From Lapidilactobacillus gannanensis (GTDB lineage: Bacteria; Bacillota; Bacilli; Lactobacillales; Lactobacillaceae), in the NCBI RefSeq assembly GCF_003946675.1, contig NZ_RHOT01000012.1:1-61582 (forward strand): 61,582 nucleotides of DNA, in the 5' to 3' direction. Both the position numbers and the translations under genes were made by a program. Positions 17,095 to 26,799 of this stretch are shown piece by piece (the stretch's first letter is position 1; every line of letters starts with the position of its first letter). The notes under the pieces are model-generated. The model made no database searches, had not been told where the DNA came from, and was given only the letters and a program-made list of their open reading frames with translations.

Positions 17095-18096
17095 CTATTT
17101 GATTGGATTAGCTTTTAGAAAAGCAATCATCTGATGAATCGTTTGTTGTTGTAACATTTCGCGTATCTGACCAATGGTTGACACAACCGCGCCCTCATCA
17201 GAACCACCATGTGTTTTAATGACTGGCGCATTTACACCTAATAACACGGCGCCACCATTGGCTGACGTACTAAATTTTGTTTTGATCTGACCTAAGGCTG
17301 GTTTAATCATTAACGCACCTAATTTTGCTCGGGTACCACTGTTAAGCAAAGCTAACTTGATTTGTTTCATTAATAAACTCGCCATACCTTCAGTCGCTTT
17401 CAAAACAGCATTACCAGTAAATCCATCAGTGACAATGACATCGGCTTTATTAGTTAATAGATTGCCCGCTTCAATATTACCAACAAAATTTAAAGCAGTG
17501 TTTGCTTGTAAGCGTTGATATACTTCTTGGTGCAGACTATCACCCTTGTCAAATTCAGTACCATTATTCAGTAAACCAACTCGCGGTTGAGCAATTTTAC
17601 GAATATCGCGCGCATAAATTGACCCCATGATTGCCCACTGTTCCAAGTAACTTGCCTTGCTTTCAGCATTTGCGCCTGCATCTAACAAATTGACTACATT
17701 GGTCACATCAGTTGTGGGCAAGGTTGGCATCAATGCTGGCCGTTCGACGCCCTTGATCCGACCAATAATAAAAATTCCGGTTGCTAATAAGGCACCAGTG
17801 TTACCCATCGAAAATAAGGCCTCAGCCTCGCCTTGTTTAACAGCCTGAGCTGCCATGACCATTGATGAATCTTTTTTGGTCCGAACAGCCTTAACCGGTT
17901 CATCTTCGTTCGTGATTTGGCTATCTGCCTGCACAAAAGTTAAGCGCGTACTGTTTTGAACAAGTGGCTTAACTTTTGCTAAATCACCAAATAAAATAAA
18001 TTCTAAATCAGGCCATTGATCACGAGCCTGTTCAACTCCCCTGATCACGACCTCTGGTGCATGATCGCCACCCATGGCATCTACTGCTATTTTCAT
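17095..18096 (-). CDS. plsX: Phosphate acyltransferase PlsX
   Basis: A 333-residue enzyme that converts acyl-ACP and phosphate to acyl-phosphate for PlsY, starting phospholipid synthesis. Family hallmarks are MKIAVDAMGGDHAPE at the start, VRTKKDSSMVMAA near 92, SMGNTGALLATG near 116 and VTDGFTGNAVLKATEG near 220. Length is standard. It forms an operon between recG and acpP. Its neighbour fakA also feeds acyl-phosphate into phospholipids, so the cluster joins two entry routes. Confidence 0.96.
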   Translation of the reverse strand: MKIAVDAMGGDHAPEVVIRGVEQARDQWPDLEFILFGDLAKVKPLVQNSTRLTFVQADSQITNEDEPVKAVRTKKDSSMVMAAQAVKQGEAEALFSMGNTGALLATGIFIIGRIKGVERPALMPTLPTTDVTNVVNLLDAGANAESKASYLEQWAIMGSIYARDIRKIAQPRVGLLNNGTEFDKGDSLHQEVYQRLQANTALNFVGNIEAGNLLTNKADVIVTDGFTGNAVLKATEGMASLLMKQIKLALLNSGTRAKLGALMIKPALGQIKTKFSTSANGGAVLLGVNAPVIKTHGGSDEGAVVSTIGQIREMLQQQTIHQMIAFLKANPIK

Positions 18097-18113
18097 GATA
18101 CTTTCATCCCCGC

Positions 18114-20147
18114 TTAGTCAAAGTTATCTGCTGCTTGTTGTTGCTGCAAATACTGCGCCAATTCATAGTGCGTTGTTTGCGTCAATTTCGGATCTTCTTT
18201 AAAAATTGCTTGGACCTCCAAGCGGGCGGTTAAGAGAATATTATTATTAGCGACAGGGTCACCTAATCTGAATTCCGGTATGCCTGACTGCTTATCTCCA
18301 AAAATATCACCTTGGCCCCGTAATTTCAAGTCCGCTTCGGCCAAAACAAAACCATCATTGGTTTGGGTCATGATTTCCATTCGTTTAACAGCCACTTCAT
18401 TTTGTGGATCCGCAATTAGAAAACAAAAGGCTTGCCGTTGTCCACGACCAACACGACCACGAAGTTGATGCAGGGTCGCTAATCCAAACCGATCGGCGTT
18501 ATAAATAATCATCACATTGGCCTCAGGTACGTCAACACCGACCTCAACAACTGTTGTAGCCACTAAAACTCGGATTTTTCCTTGAGTGAAAGCCGCCATA
18601 GTTGCTTCTTTCTCAGCCGTGGGCATTTGTCCATGGAGCAAAGCGACTGACGTCTGGGAACCAAAGTATTTCTGTAACCGTTGATAAAGATCTTCAGCAT
18701 TTTTTAAGCTGACCTGATCAGATTCGCTGACTAGTGGTGCCACAACAAATGCCTGATCACCAGCGGCTAACTGGCGTTGCGTAAATGCAAATGCTTCATT
18801 AGCTTGATTGATTTTCAACCAGCTTGTTTGAATTGGCCGTCGACCAGCTGGCAACTCATCAATTGTTGAAATATCCATTTCACCGTAGGTCGTAATCGCT
18901 AAAGTTCGTGGGATTGGCGTCGCCGTCATTGCCAAAATATCTGGGTTAGGTCCCTTTTCTCGTAAAGCGCGGCGCTGATTAACACCAAACCGATGTTGTT
19001 CATCTATTACTGCGAAACCAAGGTTTTTATAAGTAATCCCCGTTTGAATTAAAGCTTGGGTGCCAATAATAATATTGGTTCGTCCAGTTGCTACTTCAGT
19101 TAAAACTTGGTTGCGAGCGGCTGTTTTTAAGGAACCAGTCAATAAACTAACTCGAACATGCAGCGGTGCAAATAACTTGGTTAATTTCTGATAATGCTGC
19201 TCGGCCAAAATTTCCGTAGGCACCATTAAGGCCGCCTGGAAGCCGGCCGTTACGGCTGCGAACATCGCGATTGCTGCCACCACAGTTTTACCAGAACCAA
19301 CATCACCTTGCAACAAACGATTCATATGATGGGCATCTTTTAAATCAGCACAAATCTCGTTAACAACTCGTTTCTGAGCAGCCGTTAATTCAAAAGGCAG
19401 CGTCTGAATAAATTCTTTTAGCGCTCCTAAATCATAGTTCAGCTGTAAACCAGTATCGCTATTATGATTCTGAACGCGCAATGATTCAATTTGTAATTCA
19501 AACAGGAAAAATTCGCGAAAAATCGCACTACGCCGAGCCTGCAACGATTCTGTCTGATTTTTAGGAAAATGCATTTGCCGCACTAATTCCTGATCGTTGA
19601 GCAATCGATAATGTGACCGCACTGTGGTCGGAATAACATCAGGCAGCAAATCATGATATTGGTCGTAAGCCTCTTGGATCAAACTAACTAGTTTTTTCTG
19701 ACGAATATTTTTATTAACTGAATAGATAGGATCTAACTCATTTTTAGTGGCGGCAGTGATTACTTTCATCCCCACAACACTTTTTTTAGTTAAATTCCAC
19801 TTACCATAAACGGCCACTTCTTCATCTGGCTCAAACTTATCTTTCAGCCAAGGCTGATTAAAGAAACTAACAATGACTGCCACTTGATCAATCAACAGCC
19901 GCACTGACAAACGAATTTTGTGCGGGCCAAAACGGCTGATCACTGGTGGACTAATTACTGTTCCCTTAAACAAGGCTTTTTCCTGATCAACTAATTCAGC
20001 CAGGGGACGTGACTTTAAATCATCATAGCGAAAGGGAAAGTAAAATAACAACGATTTAATTGTCGTGATTTTCAAATCAGCCAAAGCAGCAGCAGTTTTG
20101 GGACCCACGCCACTTAAAATAGTAATTGGATCTGTTAGTTGCATCAT
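18114..20147 (-). CDS. recG: ATP-dependent DNA helicase RecG
   Basis: A 677-residue superfamily 2 helicase that remodels stalled forks and Holliday junctions. The N-terminal wedge OB-fold occupies about residues 50-170. Helicase motifs follow: Walker A GDVGSGKTVVA near 282, DEQH in VIDEQHRFGV near 383, MTATPIPRTL near 408, and the QLRGRVGRG motif VI near 585. GGGGGG lies just before the ATG pair. A hairpin terminator separates it from fakA upstream; plsX follows after 17 bases. Confidence 0.96.
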   Translation of the reverse strand: MMQLTDPITILSGVGPKTAAALADLKITTIKSLLFYFPFRYDDLKSRPLAELVDQEKALFKGTVISPPVISRFGPHKIRLSVRLLIDQVAVIVSFFNQPWLKDKFEPDEEVAVYGKWNLTKKSVVGMKVITAATKNELDPIYSVNKNIRQKKLVSLIQEAYDQYHDLLPDVIPTTVRSHYRLLNDQELVRQMHFPKNQTESLQARRSAIFREFFLFELQIESLRVQNHNSDTGLQLNYDLGALKEFIQTLPFELTAAQKRVVNEICADLKDAHHMNRLLQGDVGSGKTVVAAIAMFAAVTAGFQAALMVPTEILAEQHYQKLTKLFAPLHVRVSLLTGSLKTAARNQVLTEVATGRTNIIIGTQALIQTGITYKNLGFAVIDEQHRFGVNQRRALREKGPNPDILAMTATPIPRTLAITTYGEMDISTIDELPAGRRPIQTSWLKINQANEAFAFTQRQLAAGDQAFVVAPLVSESDQVSLKNAEDLYQRLQKYFGSQTSVALLHGQMPTAEKEATMAAFTQGKIRVLVATTVVEVGVDVPEANVMIIYNADRFGLATLHQLRGRVGRGQRQAFCFLIADPQNEVAVKRMEIMTQTNDGFVLAEADLKLRGQGDIFGDKQSGIPEFRLGDPVANNNILLTARLEVQAIFKEDPKLTQTTHYELAQYLQQQQAADNFD

Positions 20148-20182
20148 ACTTTCCCCCCCTCATCAAAAATAACATGACAAAA

Positions 20183-20230
20183 GTGGTAAAAAAGGTTGCC
20201 ATAAACTAGTCTGCACACCTTCTTTACCAC
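20183..20230 (-). terminator. Terminator between fakA and recG
   Basis: Minus-strand stem GTGGTAAAGAAGG with CCTTTTTTACCAC and a paired GTGC/GCAA interior. The T-run is inside the right arm, so termination is probably partial. Confidence 0.55.
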
Positions 20231-20244
20231 AATTTTAACGCTAA

Positions 20245-21909
20245 TTATTCAACTGAAATCAAATATGGGTAAACTGGCTGATCACCTTGGTGAATTTCAA
20301 CTTCAATTTCATCATCCTCAGCACTGACAGCATCAGAAATAGCTTGTGCTTCATCTTTATTACCAGATTGACCAATGATGATGGTGACAATCTCACTATC
20401 TTCATCAAGCATTTTGATAACCGTTGCAATTGCGGCACTTTGACGATTAGGATCATCTACCAGAATCTTACCATCAACGATGCCCATGTAATGACCCTTG
20501 TAAATTGCTAAGCCATCAATCTCAGTATCACGGATTGCTTCTGTAATTGAACCACTCTTGACTGTTGACAACGCATCAGTCATTTCAGCTTGATTATCAG
20601 CTAAGCTAGCTTCCGGGCTGAAGGATAATAAAGCAGTCATCCCTTGCAAAATTGACTTACTTGGCACAATTGCAACTTCTGCCTTAACAACTTCAGCAGC
20701 TTGTTGAGCAGCTAATAAAATATTACCGTTATTTGGTAAAACTAAAACTTTTTCTGCATTGGTCGTATTGATTGCATCAACGATATCTTGAGTACTTGGA
20801 TTCATCGTTTGACCACCACTAAGCACATAAGTTGCACCTAAACTCCGGAAAAGATCAGAAACACCTTCGCCAGCAGCAATCGTCACAATACCCCATTCCT
20901 GTGGTCCCTGTTGTTCTTTCTCATCCGATTCAATAATACTTTCATGTTGAATCCGCATGTTATCAATTTTTATTTTAGCCAAAGTCCCGAAATGTTGACC
21001 ATAGTCTAAAACTTGCCCGGGATTCTCAGTATGCACGTGAACTTTAACAACTTCATCATCAGCAACAACCAAGAGTGAATCGCCAATCTTACTGAGATAT
21101 TCACGGAAGTCATTAATATCAAATGGCTTTGTTGGTTGATCACCTTGACCAAGTTCAACCATCATTTCTGTACAATAGCCATATTGAATATCAGCAGTTG
21201 ATAGTTGGCTTTGGGCAGATTGGTGATGAGTCGCATTGACCATCTCGTTCATTTCAGTTTCATCAGGTACATAAGCATCGGCATCAGAAGTGTCGCCAGT
21301 TAAGCCTTCTAGGAAGCCTTCATAAATAAAGACTAAGCCTTGGCCACCGGAATCCACAACCCCGACTTCTTTTAGAACAGGCAATAAATTAGGGGTATTG
21401 GCTAATGACTTCTTTGATTCAGCCACTAATGCTTGCAATATTTCAACAATATCATCAGTACTATTAGCCTTGATCAAAGCCGCCTTAGCCGCTTCACGAG
21501 CCACTGTTAAAATAGTTCCTTCAACTGGCTTCATCACTGCTTGATAGGCTGTTTGAACGCCACCAGTTAATGCATCTACTAAATCTTGAGCAGTTAAGGT
21601 TGTTTTACCAGCCATACTTTTAGCAAAGCCACGGAAAATCTGGGAAGTAATTACACCAGAATTACCACGGGCACCCATTAATAAGCCCTTGGCAAAAGCT
21701 TGTGCCAATGTGCCAACATCAGTTGCAGCAGATTCATTAACTGCTTTAGCACCTGATTTAACTGTTAAATTCATATTGGTCCCGGTATCACCATCAGGTA
21801 CTGGGAAAACATTCAGCGAATTAACAAATTCAGCATTGACGCCCAAACGATGAGCGGCCACGCGAACCATATCTTGAAACTCTTTATCTTTTATCTCTAA
21901 CACTTTCAC
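20245..21909 (-). CDS. fakA: Fatty acid kinase subunit FakA (YloV, DAK2 domain)
   Basis: A 554-residue ATP-binding subunit of fatty acid kinase. The N-terminal DhaL-like domain has NVFPVPDGDTGTNM near residue 30 and GARGNSGVI near 80; the aspartates bind Mg-ATP. A middle domain and a C-terminal domain that contacts FakB follow. FakA phosphorylates exogenous fatty acids held by FakB; FakB genes are not in this window. It lies 34 bases after the Asp23-family gene yloU, the usual pairing. GGAGG precedes ATG. Confidence 0.95.
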   Translation of the reverse strand: MKVLEIKDKEFQDMVRVAAHRLGVNAEFVNSLNVFPVPDGDTGTNMNLTVKSGAKAVNESAATDVGTLAQAFAKGLLMGARGNSGVITSQIFRGFAKSMAGKTTLTAQDLVDALTGGVQTAYQAVMKPVEGTILTVAREAAKAALIKANSTDDIVEILQALVAESKKSLANTPNLLPVLKEVGVVDSGGQGLVFIYEGFLEGLTGDTSDADAYVPDETEMNEMVNATHHQSAQSQLSTADIQYGYCTEMMVELGQGDQPTKPFDINDFREYLSKIGDSLLVVADDEVVKVHVHTENPGQVLDYGQHFGTLAKIKIDNMRIQHESIIESDEKEQQGPQEWGIVTIAAGEGVSDLFRSLGATYVLSGGQTMNPSTQDIVDAINTTNAEKVLVLPNNGNILLAAQQAAEVVKAEVAIVPSKSILQGMTALLSFSPEASLADNQAEMTDALSTVKSGSITEAIRDTEIDGLAIYKGHYMGIVDGKILVDDPNRQSAAIATVIKMLDEDSEIVTIIIGQSGNKDEAQAISDAVSAEDDEIEVEIHQGDQPVYPYLISVE

Positions 21910-21943
21910 AATTGTTCCTCCTGATGACGAAAATCTGACTCAA

Positions 21944-22312
21944 TTAGTCTAATTCGCCTAGTACTTTGACGCCCTGTACAAAGACGTTGACTGAGTTTGC
22001 AGCCATACCTAACATTGACTCAAGATTGTACTTCACCTTATCTTGAACATTGCGGCAAACTTCAGAGATCTTAGTGCCATAGGCAATGATGATATAGACA
22101 TCAATTGCCACTTCATCATCCTGCTGCCGAACCACGACACCGCGAGAATAATTTTCACGTCGGAGAATTTCATTTAAATTGTCGCGGATTTGATTCTTAC
22201 TGGCCATCCCCACAATTCCATAAATATCTGTTGCAGCACCGCCAACAACGGTAGCAATCACGTTGTTAGCAATGTCAATTTCGCCATATTTTGATTTGAT
22301 TTTGACTGCCAT
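21944..22312 (-). CDS. yloU: Asp23/Gls24 family protein YloU
   Basis: A 122-residue Asp23/Gls24 (DUF322) protein. The conserved core starts at KIKSKYGEIDIANNVIATVV and includes a GIVGMASKN segment and a regular alternating beta/alpha pattern. Members are cytoplasmic or membrane-associated proteins linked to cell-envelope homeostasis. I chose the ATG at 22312, because GAGGAGG lies six bases before it; an in-frame TTG five codons earlier overlaps that site. It leads the fakA-recG-plsX-acpP group. Confidence 0.9.
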   Translation of the reverse strand: MAVKIKSKYGEIDIANNVIATVVGGAATDIYGIVGMASKNQIRDNLNEILRRENYSRGVVVRQQDDEVAIDVYIIIAYGTKISEVCRNVQDKVKYNLESMLGMAANSVNVFVQGVKVLGELD

Positions 22313-22360
22313 GTGGCGCCTCCTCAAAATGATTTACTTTAATTGATTCATATAGTGACT

Positions 22361-22369
22361 ATTATAGCA
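22361..22369 (-). promoter_or_regulatory. Extended -10 promoter of yloU-fakA
   Basis: Minus-strand TGCTATAAT, an extended -10, 49 bases before the yloU start. A second candidate TTGAAA-16-TAAAAT lies just upstream. Confidence 0.5.
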
Positions 22370-22608
22370 TTCCACAATGTATTTTAGCATAATCAGCCAT
22401 CATTTCAAAATCAAGCTTTTCGCTCACATCAGGAAACAATATTTTAGCCTAAACTTACCAAATAATAAAATAATTTAATTGTTCCCAGCAACTATTCTGA
22501 ACTCTTTCGCGTAAAAAGTCTGGGGACCTCTTGCGCAGAGACAGGTTTTATGATAAATTAAATCAGTGAGCTTTTTAAAGCAGAATAACCAATGAAGGAG
22601 GTTCGAAA

Positions 22609-22794
22609 ATGGCTAAAGATTTTATTACAGGACGTAAAACAAGTTTCGGCAACAAGCGTTCACATGCGTTGAACTCTTCACGCCGCTCTTGGAAGCCAAA
22701 CCTTCAAAAGGTTCGTATTTTAGTTGACGGCAAGCCTAAACGCGTTTGGGTTTCTGCTCGTGCACTTAAATCAGGTAAAGTAACTCGTGTCTAA
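22609..22794 (+). CDS. rpmB: 50S ribosomal protein L28
   Basis: A 61-residue ribosomal protein of the zinc-free (no Cys) L28 type, starting [20 protein letters not shown] and ending in a basic tail. It is needed for 50S assembly. GAAGGAGG precedes the ATG. It is transcribed alone on the plus strand, divergent from yloU, in the usual Firmicutes position between thiN and yloU. A strong terminator follows. Confidence 0.96.
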   Translation: MAKDFITGRKTSFGNKRSHALNSSRRSWKPNLQKVRILVDGKPKRVWVSARALKSGKVTRV

Positions 22795-22831
22795 TTATTA
22801 AAGTTAATAAGCGATGCGATATAAACCTTAT

Positions 22832-22872
22832 GGCTAAGTTTTCTATTCATTTAGAAAACTTAGCCTTTTTTC
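22832..22872 (+). terminator. Terminator of rpmB
   Basis: Hairpin GGCTAAGTTTTCTA / TTAGAAAACTTAGCC followed by six T. Confidence 0.85.
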
Positions 22873-22961
22873 GTGGCATAAATAAACAAAATTTGTAGTC
22901 AGGTACTTCAGAGAACCAACACCCTTTCAGAGCGAACAACAGGCGGTTAGTCGCTAAATAT

Positions 22962-23009
22962 TAACATCAAAAAAGCGCAATTCTGATGAATTACGCTTTT
23001 TTGATGTTA
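22962..23009. terminator. Long bidirectional hairpin terminator
   Basis: TAACATCAAAAAAGCG...AATTC-TGAT-GAATT...CGCTTTTTTGATGTTA, nearly 22 paired bases with A/T runs inside the stem. It lies between convergent rpmB and thiN. The rest of 22795-23152 shows no other gene. Confidence 0.75.
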
Positions 23010-23152
23010 GGCCGAACTGGTCATCTTTTGCGAACACGCTGCAGCTGTATAAGTCATTTTATTTTTAGAAAAACTAATTAATATTCACTGGCAAGTCACC
23101 GTCCATTGATCATACGCTAAATTGATCATCAACCAACTCACTTTTTTGCCAC

Positions 23153-23803
23153 TTAATCACGGCTTAAAATTACGGCGACGATGCCAGTTTCAAACGTAAA
23201 CCAAGCCGGTTTCTCCGGTAAAAACTCATTACTTGACCAGGAAGTCGGATAATCAGCTTGATAATTCGTCAAAGGATACTTAACCTGACGTAGAGTTAAG
23301 CCAGTCACTGGTGTCAAACTGACAAATGATAAATAACGATAGTCTGTCTGATAAGGCAACTGGTAAGCGCCAGCACTAAAAAAACGCACTTCATTTTTTT
23401 GATCAATTAATCGAACACGATCAAGCCACTGACGGTAAGCTGGCATTGTCATCATAAATAAATTGACTAATTCATGATCTAGGCGACCACCAGTGCCGGC
23501 AAACAAAGCAACTTGGTCGGCTTTTAGATCTGTACAAGCGGTTTGGACCGCCCATTGCGAATCTGTAAAGTCCTTTTGTGCTTGCGCATACCGCAGATCA
23601 TGAACTTGCCGGTCAACCAAACGACGTTCAAAAACTGATAATGAATCAAAATCACCGAGACCAATTGCTGGCGTAATTCGCTGCTGAAGCAATGCGACGA
23701 TCCCATGGTCGACGCCAATCCAAGTCTCACTGCGGCGTGCTTGATAAACAGCCGCCGGCACTAAATTTTGGGGGCCACCTAGCATGACATTTATGCGATT
23801 CAT
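23153..23803 (-). CDS. thiN: Thiamine pyrophosphokinase
   Basis: A 216-residue enzyme that transfers pyrophosphate from ATP to thiamine to make TPP. Motifs are GDFDS at residues 50-54, KDFTD at 77-81 and GTGGRLDH at 103-110, followed by the C-terminal thiamine-binding beta domain. It follows rsgA after 45 bases. In most Firmicutes an rpe gene sits between rsgA and thiN; it is absent here. It converges with rpmB across a double terminator region. Confidence 0.93.
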   Translation of the reverse strand: MNRINVMLGGPQNLVPAAVYQARRSETWIGVDHGIVALLQQRITPAIGLGDFDSLSVFERRLVDRQVHDLRYAQAQKDFTDSQWAVQTACTDLKADQVALFAGTGGRLDHELVNLFMMTMPAYRQWLDRVRLIDQKNEVRFFSAGAYQLPYQTDYRYLSFVSLTPVTGLTLRQVKYPLTNYQADYPTSWSSNEFLPEKPAWFTFETGIVAVILSRD

Positions 23804-23848
23804 TAATTAGTTCACCTCAATCATAATCAATTAATAATGACAAAATTA

Positions 23849-24736
23849 TTACCGATAAACAGGTTTTTGCGCCGTTATTTCTTGATACATTTGTTGATAG
23901 TCAAGATAGCGAAAATTCGCAACCTCACCTGCAGCAACGGCTGCCTTAACTGCACAGCCTGGCTCTTGCAAATGTAAACAACCGCGGAAGCGACATTGAT
24001 CTGCCAACGCCACAAACTCAGGAAAACAGCTAGCCAATTGATTTGCAGCCAACATGGTTAATTCCAATGAAGAAAAACCGGGTGTATCAGCAATCAAACC
24101 ATGTTTGCCAAAGGGATACAAGGTGACCGTTCGCGTAGTATGCCGTCCACGATTAAGACTTTGAGAAATTGCTGCCGTCGGTAAATTTAATTGTGGAAAT
24201 AACTGATTAAGCAAAGTAGACTTGCCGGCACCAGACTGACCCATAACCATCACTTGCTGCTCTGCAATCAAATTTAGTAACCCTTCAAAATTAGCCGCTT
24301 GTTCCTGCTGACCCACGATTAAATCATAACCAATTTTCTGGTACGTCACCCAAATTGGTTGTAACTTTGCCAACTCAGTCGCACTTAACAAATCAGTCTT
24401 GCTGACATAGATAATGGCCTTAATTCCTTGCGCCGCCAAATAAACCAAATAACGATCTAATAAATTTGTGGAGAATGCCGGTTCCGCCGCACTAATCACA
24501 ACCACAGCCACGTCAATATTCGCCACTGGTGGCCGCACCGATTGATTCTGGCGTGGTTCAATTTTTAAGATATAAGCATCAGCAAAATCGACTAGGTCAC
24601 CGACAATTGGTTTAATTCCCTGCTTACGAAAGTTACCACGCGCGCGAGTCCGAACCACACTACCAGTAGTGGTTAATACATCATAGAAACCACTAATTGA
24701 TTTAATGATTTTTCCTGATTCGATTGGTTTCACCAT
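23849..24736 (-). CDS. rsgA: Ribosome small subunit-dependent GTPase A
   Basis: A 295-residue circularly permuted GTPase that checks late 30S assembly. The N-terminal OB fold is followed by G4 (YVSKTDL near residue 112), then G1 (GQSGAGKSTLLNQL near 166) and G3 (DTPGFSS near 212). A C-terminal zinc knuckle has CRFRGCLHLQEPGC. It lies 23 bases after the kinase gene, and RsgA homologues are StkP/PrkC phosphorylation targets in other Firmicutes. The ribosome binding site (AAAAGG) almost touches the ATG. Confidence 0.95.
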   Translation of the reverse strand: MVKPIESGKIIKSISGFYDVLTTTGSVVRTRARGNFRKQGIKPIVGDLVDFADAYILKIEPRQNQSVRPPVANIDVAVVVISAAEPAFSTNLLDRYLVYLAAQGIKAIIYVSKTDLLSATELAKLQPIWVTYQKIGYDLIVGQQEQAANFEGLLNLIAEQQVMVMGQSGAGKSTLLNQLFPQLNLPTAAISQSLNRGRHTTRTVTLYPFGKHGLIADTPGFSSLELTMLAANQLASCFPEFVALADQCRFRGCLHLQEPGCAVKAAVAAGEVANFRYLDYQQMYQEITAQKPVYR

Positions 24737-24759
24737 CCTTTTCTAAAAGCAAGCAGTCG

Positions 24760-26799
24760 TTATGGTTTAATGGTTTCATTAGCATAATCAACGCCATCAC
24801 GGACTACGCGATAGGTTGCACTATTATCATTTTTAACTTCAAAACTTAAAGTAACTTTTTGTGCCGTTGTAACCTTATCAATTTTTTTGTAAACCGTGCT
24901 TAAGTTATGCTTGGCATCACCAATGTAAATTATGAAGGTACTAACCGCAACTTTTGAAGAACCACTGGCGTTTTCAGACTCATCGCTGGGAGTGGCCGGT
25001 TCCAAGGTAATTGTTTTATCAAAAGTTTTGGTCTCTTCAGTTTGTTGCCCTTCAGAAGAAGAGTCGGCATCAGAACTACTGCTACTTGTTGGCTCAACAC
25101 CCTTGGATAAAATCAAGGTTACTGTGCTACCAGATGCCACACTTGTGCCTGCCGCTGGACTCTGACTCATCACCGTGCCACTAGTAAAATCACTACTATA
25201 TTGACTAGTGCCAAAAGTTAATTTCAATCCCACTCCTTCAGCGTAATCTTGTGCCTGCTGCTTCGTATAAGTTGATAAATCACGGAGGCTAACTAAGGCC
25301 GGTCCTTGACTAACAGTCAAAGTGATTGTTGTCCGTTTTGGCACAACTTTCTTTTTAGCGGCCACACTTTGCTTCATGATTTGCCCAGCAGCTACAGTTT
25401 CTGAATTTTTATTTTTTCGTTTAACTGTGAAACCTGCCCGCTTCAACTTAGCTTTGACAGTATCATAATCTTGATCATGATAATCGCCAATTGTATATGT
25501 TTTTGCGCCAGAGCTTAAAATCAAATTAACGGTTGAGCCAGATTTCACTGAAGTACGATCACTAGGATCACTTCGGATCACTAAATCCCTGGCGATCTGA
25601 TCACTGTGTTCATAATCCGTTTGGCCAATTTTCAGATTCTTATCTTGTAAGGTTAGCTTAGCTTCATTAACTGACATACCTGATAAATCAGGTACCGTAA
25701 CATCTTTTTTGCCTAAAATCAAAACTAAAACAACCACCAAAATTACCAAACCAACGCCACCAAGCGTCCACCAGGCCCACTTAGGTAAGCGCCGTTTGGC
25801 CTTAGTAGCAACAGTCGATTTTGGTGCCTTCGCATCTGCTGGATGCTCAGCTTCAGCTTCTTCAGGCTGATTTAATTCACTATCGCGCACTTCATTTGGT
25901 AAGTCTGATAATACTTTGGTTTCTGCTAAATTACTATCAGCAACTGCTGGCACAAATCGAGGCTCATTGACTCGATCTGGATCAAGGCAAGTTTGTAAAT
26001 CGCCGGCCATCTCGGCTGCACTTTGGTAACGTTGAGCTGGATCTTTGGCAGTTGCCCGTAAAACAACATTTTCAAGTGCTTGCGGAATTTGGTTGTTAAA
26101 TTGTCGTAATGATGGAATATCCTCATGAAAATGTTTCAGCGCAATTGTAACTGCTGAATCACCAGAAAAGGGTACTTTACCCATTAATAACTCATACAAA
26201 ATGATACCTAACGCATAAATGTCTGATTGCGGTGTTGCCATGCCACCACGGGCTTGCTCAGGAGAGATATAGTGAACTGAGCCTAATAATGAGTTAGTTT
26301 GCGTAACTGATTTATCATTTAAGGCAACGGCAATTCCGAAATCAGCAATTTTGACTTGGCCGCTTGCTGTTACTAAAATATTTTGCGGTTTTAAATCGCG
26401 ATGAATAATCCCCTGACTATGTGCTAATTGAACAGCTGACAGAACCTGCGTCATCATTTCAATTACTTCTGGTAGTGGTAAAGGATAGTGCTTGTCAATG
26501 AACGTCTTTAAATTATCGCCAGCGATATACTCCATGACAATATATTGCATCCCATTATCACTGCCAACATCATAAACACTGACAATATTAGGATGTGATA
26601 ATTCACTAGTTGCTTTGGCTTCGCGTTGAAAACGACGGATCGTTGCTTGATCATGCTGTAAGTCCATGCGCAGCACTTTAACAGCAACTTGTCGATGCAA
26701 AATAGTATCTTCGGCCAAATAAACATTAGCCATGCCACCTTCGCCAAGCGTATCTAGAATTTCATAGCGTCCTGAAACCAAATACCCCCGCTCCATCAT
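24760..26799 (-). CDS. stkP: PASTA-domain Ser/Thr protein kinase (PrkC/StkP)
   Basis: A 679-residue membrane kinase sensing peptidoglycan fragments. The cytoplasmic kinase domain has Lys41 (VAVKVL), catalytic HRDLKPQN near residue 135, DFG near 155 and the ISPEQARGG activation segment. A single membrane helix lies near 340-365. Outside are three PASTA repeats (about 367-570), a Ser-rich linker and a C-terminal beta domain found in other lactobacilli. I chose the ATG whose A overlaps the pppL stop (TGATG), eight bases after GGAGGTG; a GTG one codon upstream is possible. It forms an antagonistic pair with PppL. Confidence 0.95.
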   Translation of the reverse strand: MMERGYLVSGRYEILDTLGEGGMANVYLAEDTILHRQVAVKVLRMDLQHDQATIRRFQREAKATSELSHPNIVSVYDVGSDNGMQYIVMEYIAGDNLKTFIDKHYPLPLPEVIEMMTQVLSAVQLAHSQGIIHRDLKPQNILVTASGQVKIADFGIAVALNDKSVTQTNSLLGSVHYISPEQARGGMATPQSDIYALGIILYELLMGKVPFSGDSAVTIALKHFHEDIPSLRQFNNQIPQALENVVLRATAKDPAQRYQSAAEMAGDLQTCLDPDRVNEPRFVPAVADSNLAETKVLSDLPNEVRDSELNQPEEAEAEHPADAKAPKSTVATKAKRRLPKWAWWTLGGVGLVILVVVLVLILGKKDVTVPDLSGMSVNEAKLTLQDKNLKIGQTDYEHSDQIARDLVIRSDPSDRTSVKSGSTVNLILSSGAKTYTIGDYHDQDYDTVKAKLKRAGFTVKRKNKNSETVAAGQIMKQSVAAKKKVVPKRTTITLTVSQGPALVSLRDLSTYTKQQAQDYAEGVGLKLTFGTSQYSSDFTSGTVMSQSPAAGTSVASGSTVTLILSKGVEPTSSSSSDADSSSEGQQTEETKTFDKTITLEPATPSDESENASGSSKVAVSTFIIYIGDAKHNLSTVYKKIDKVTTAQKVTLSFEVKNDNSATYRVVRDGVDYANETIKP

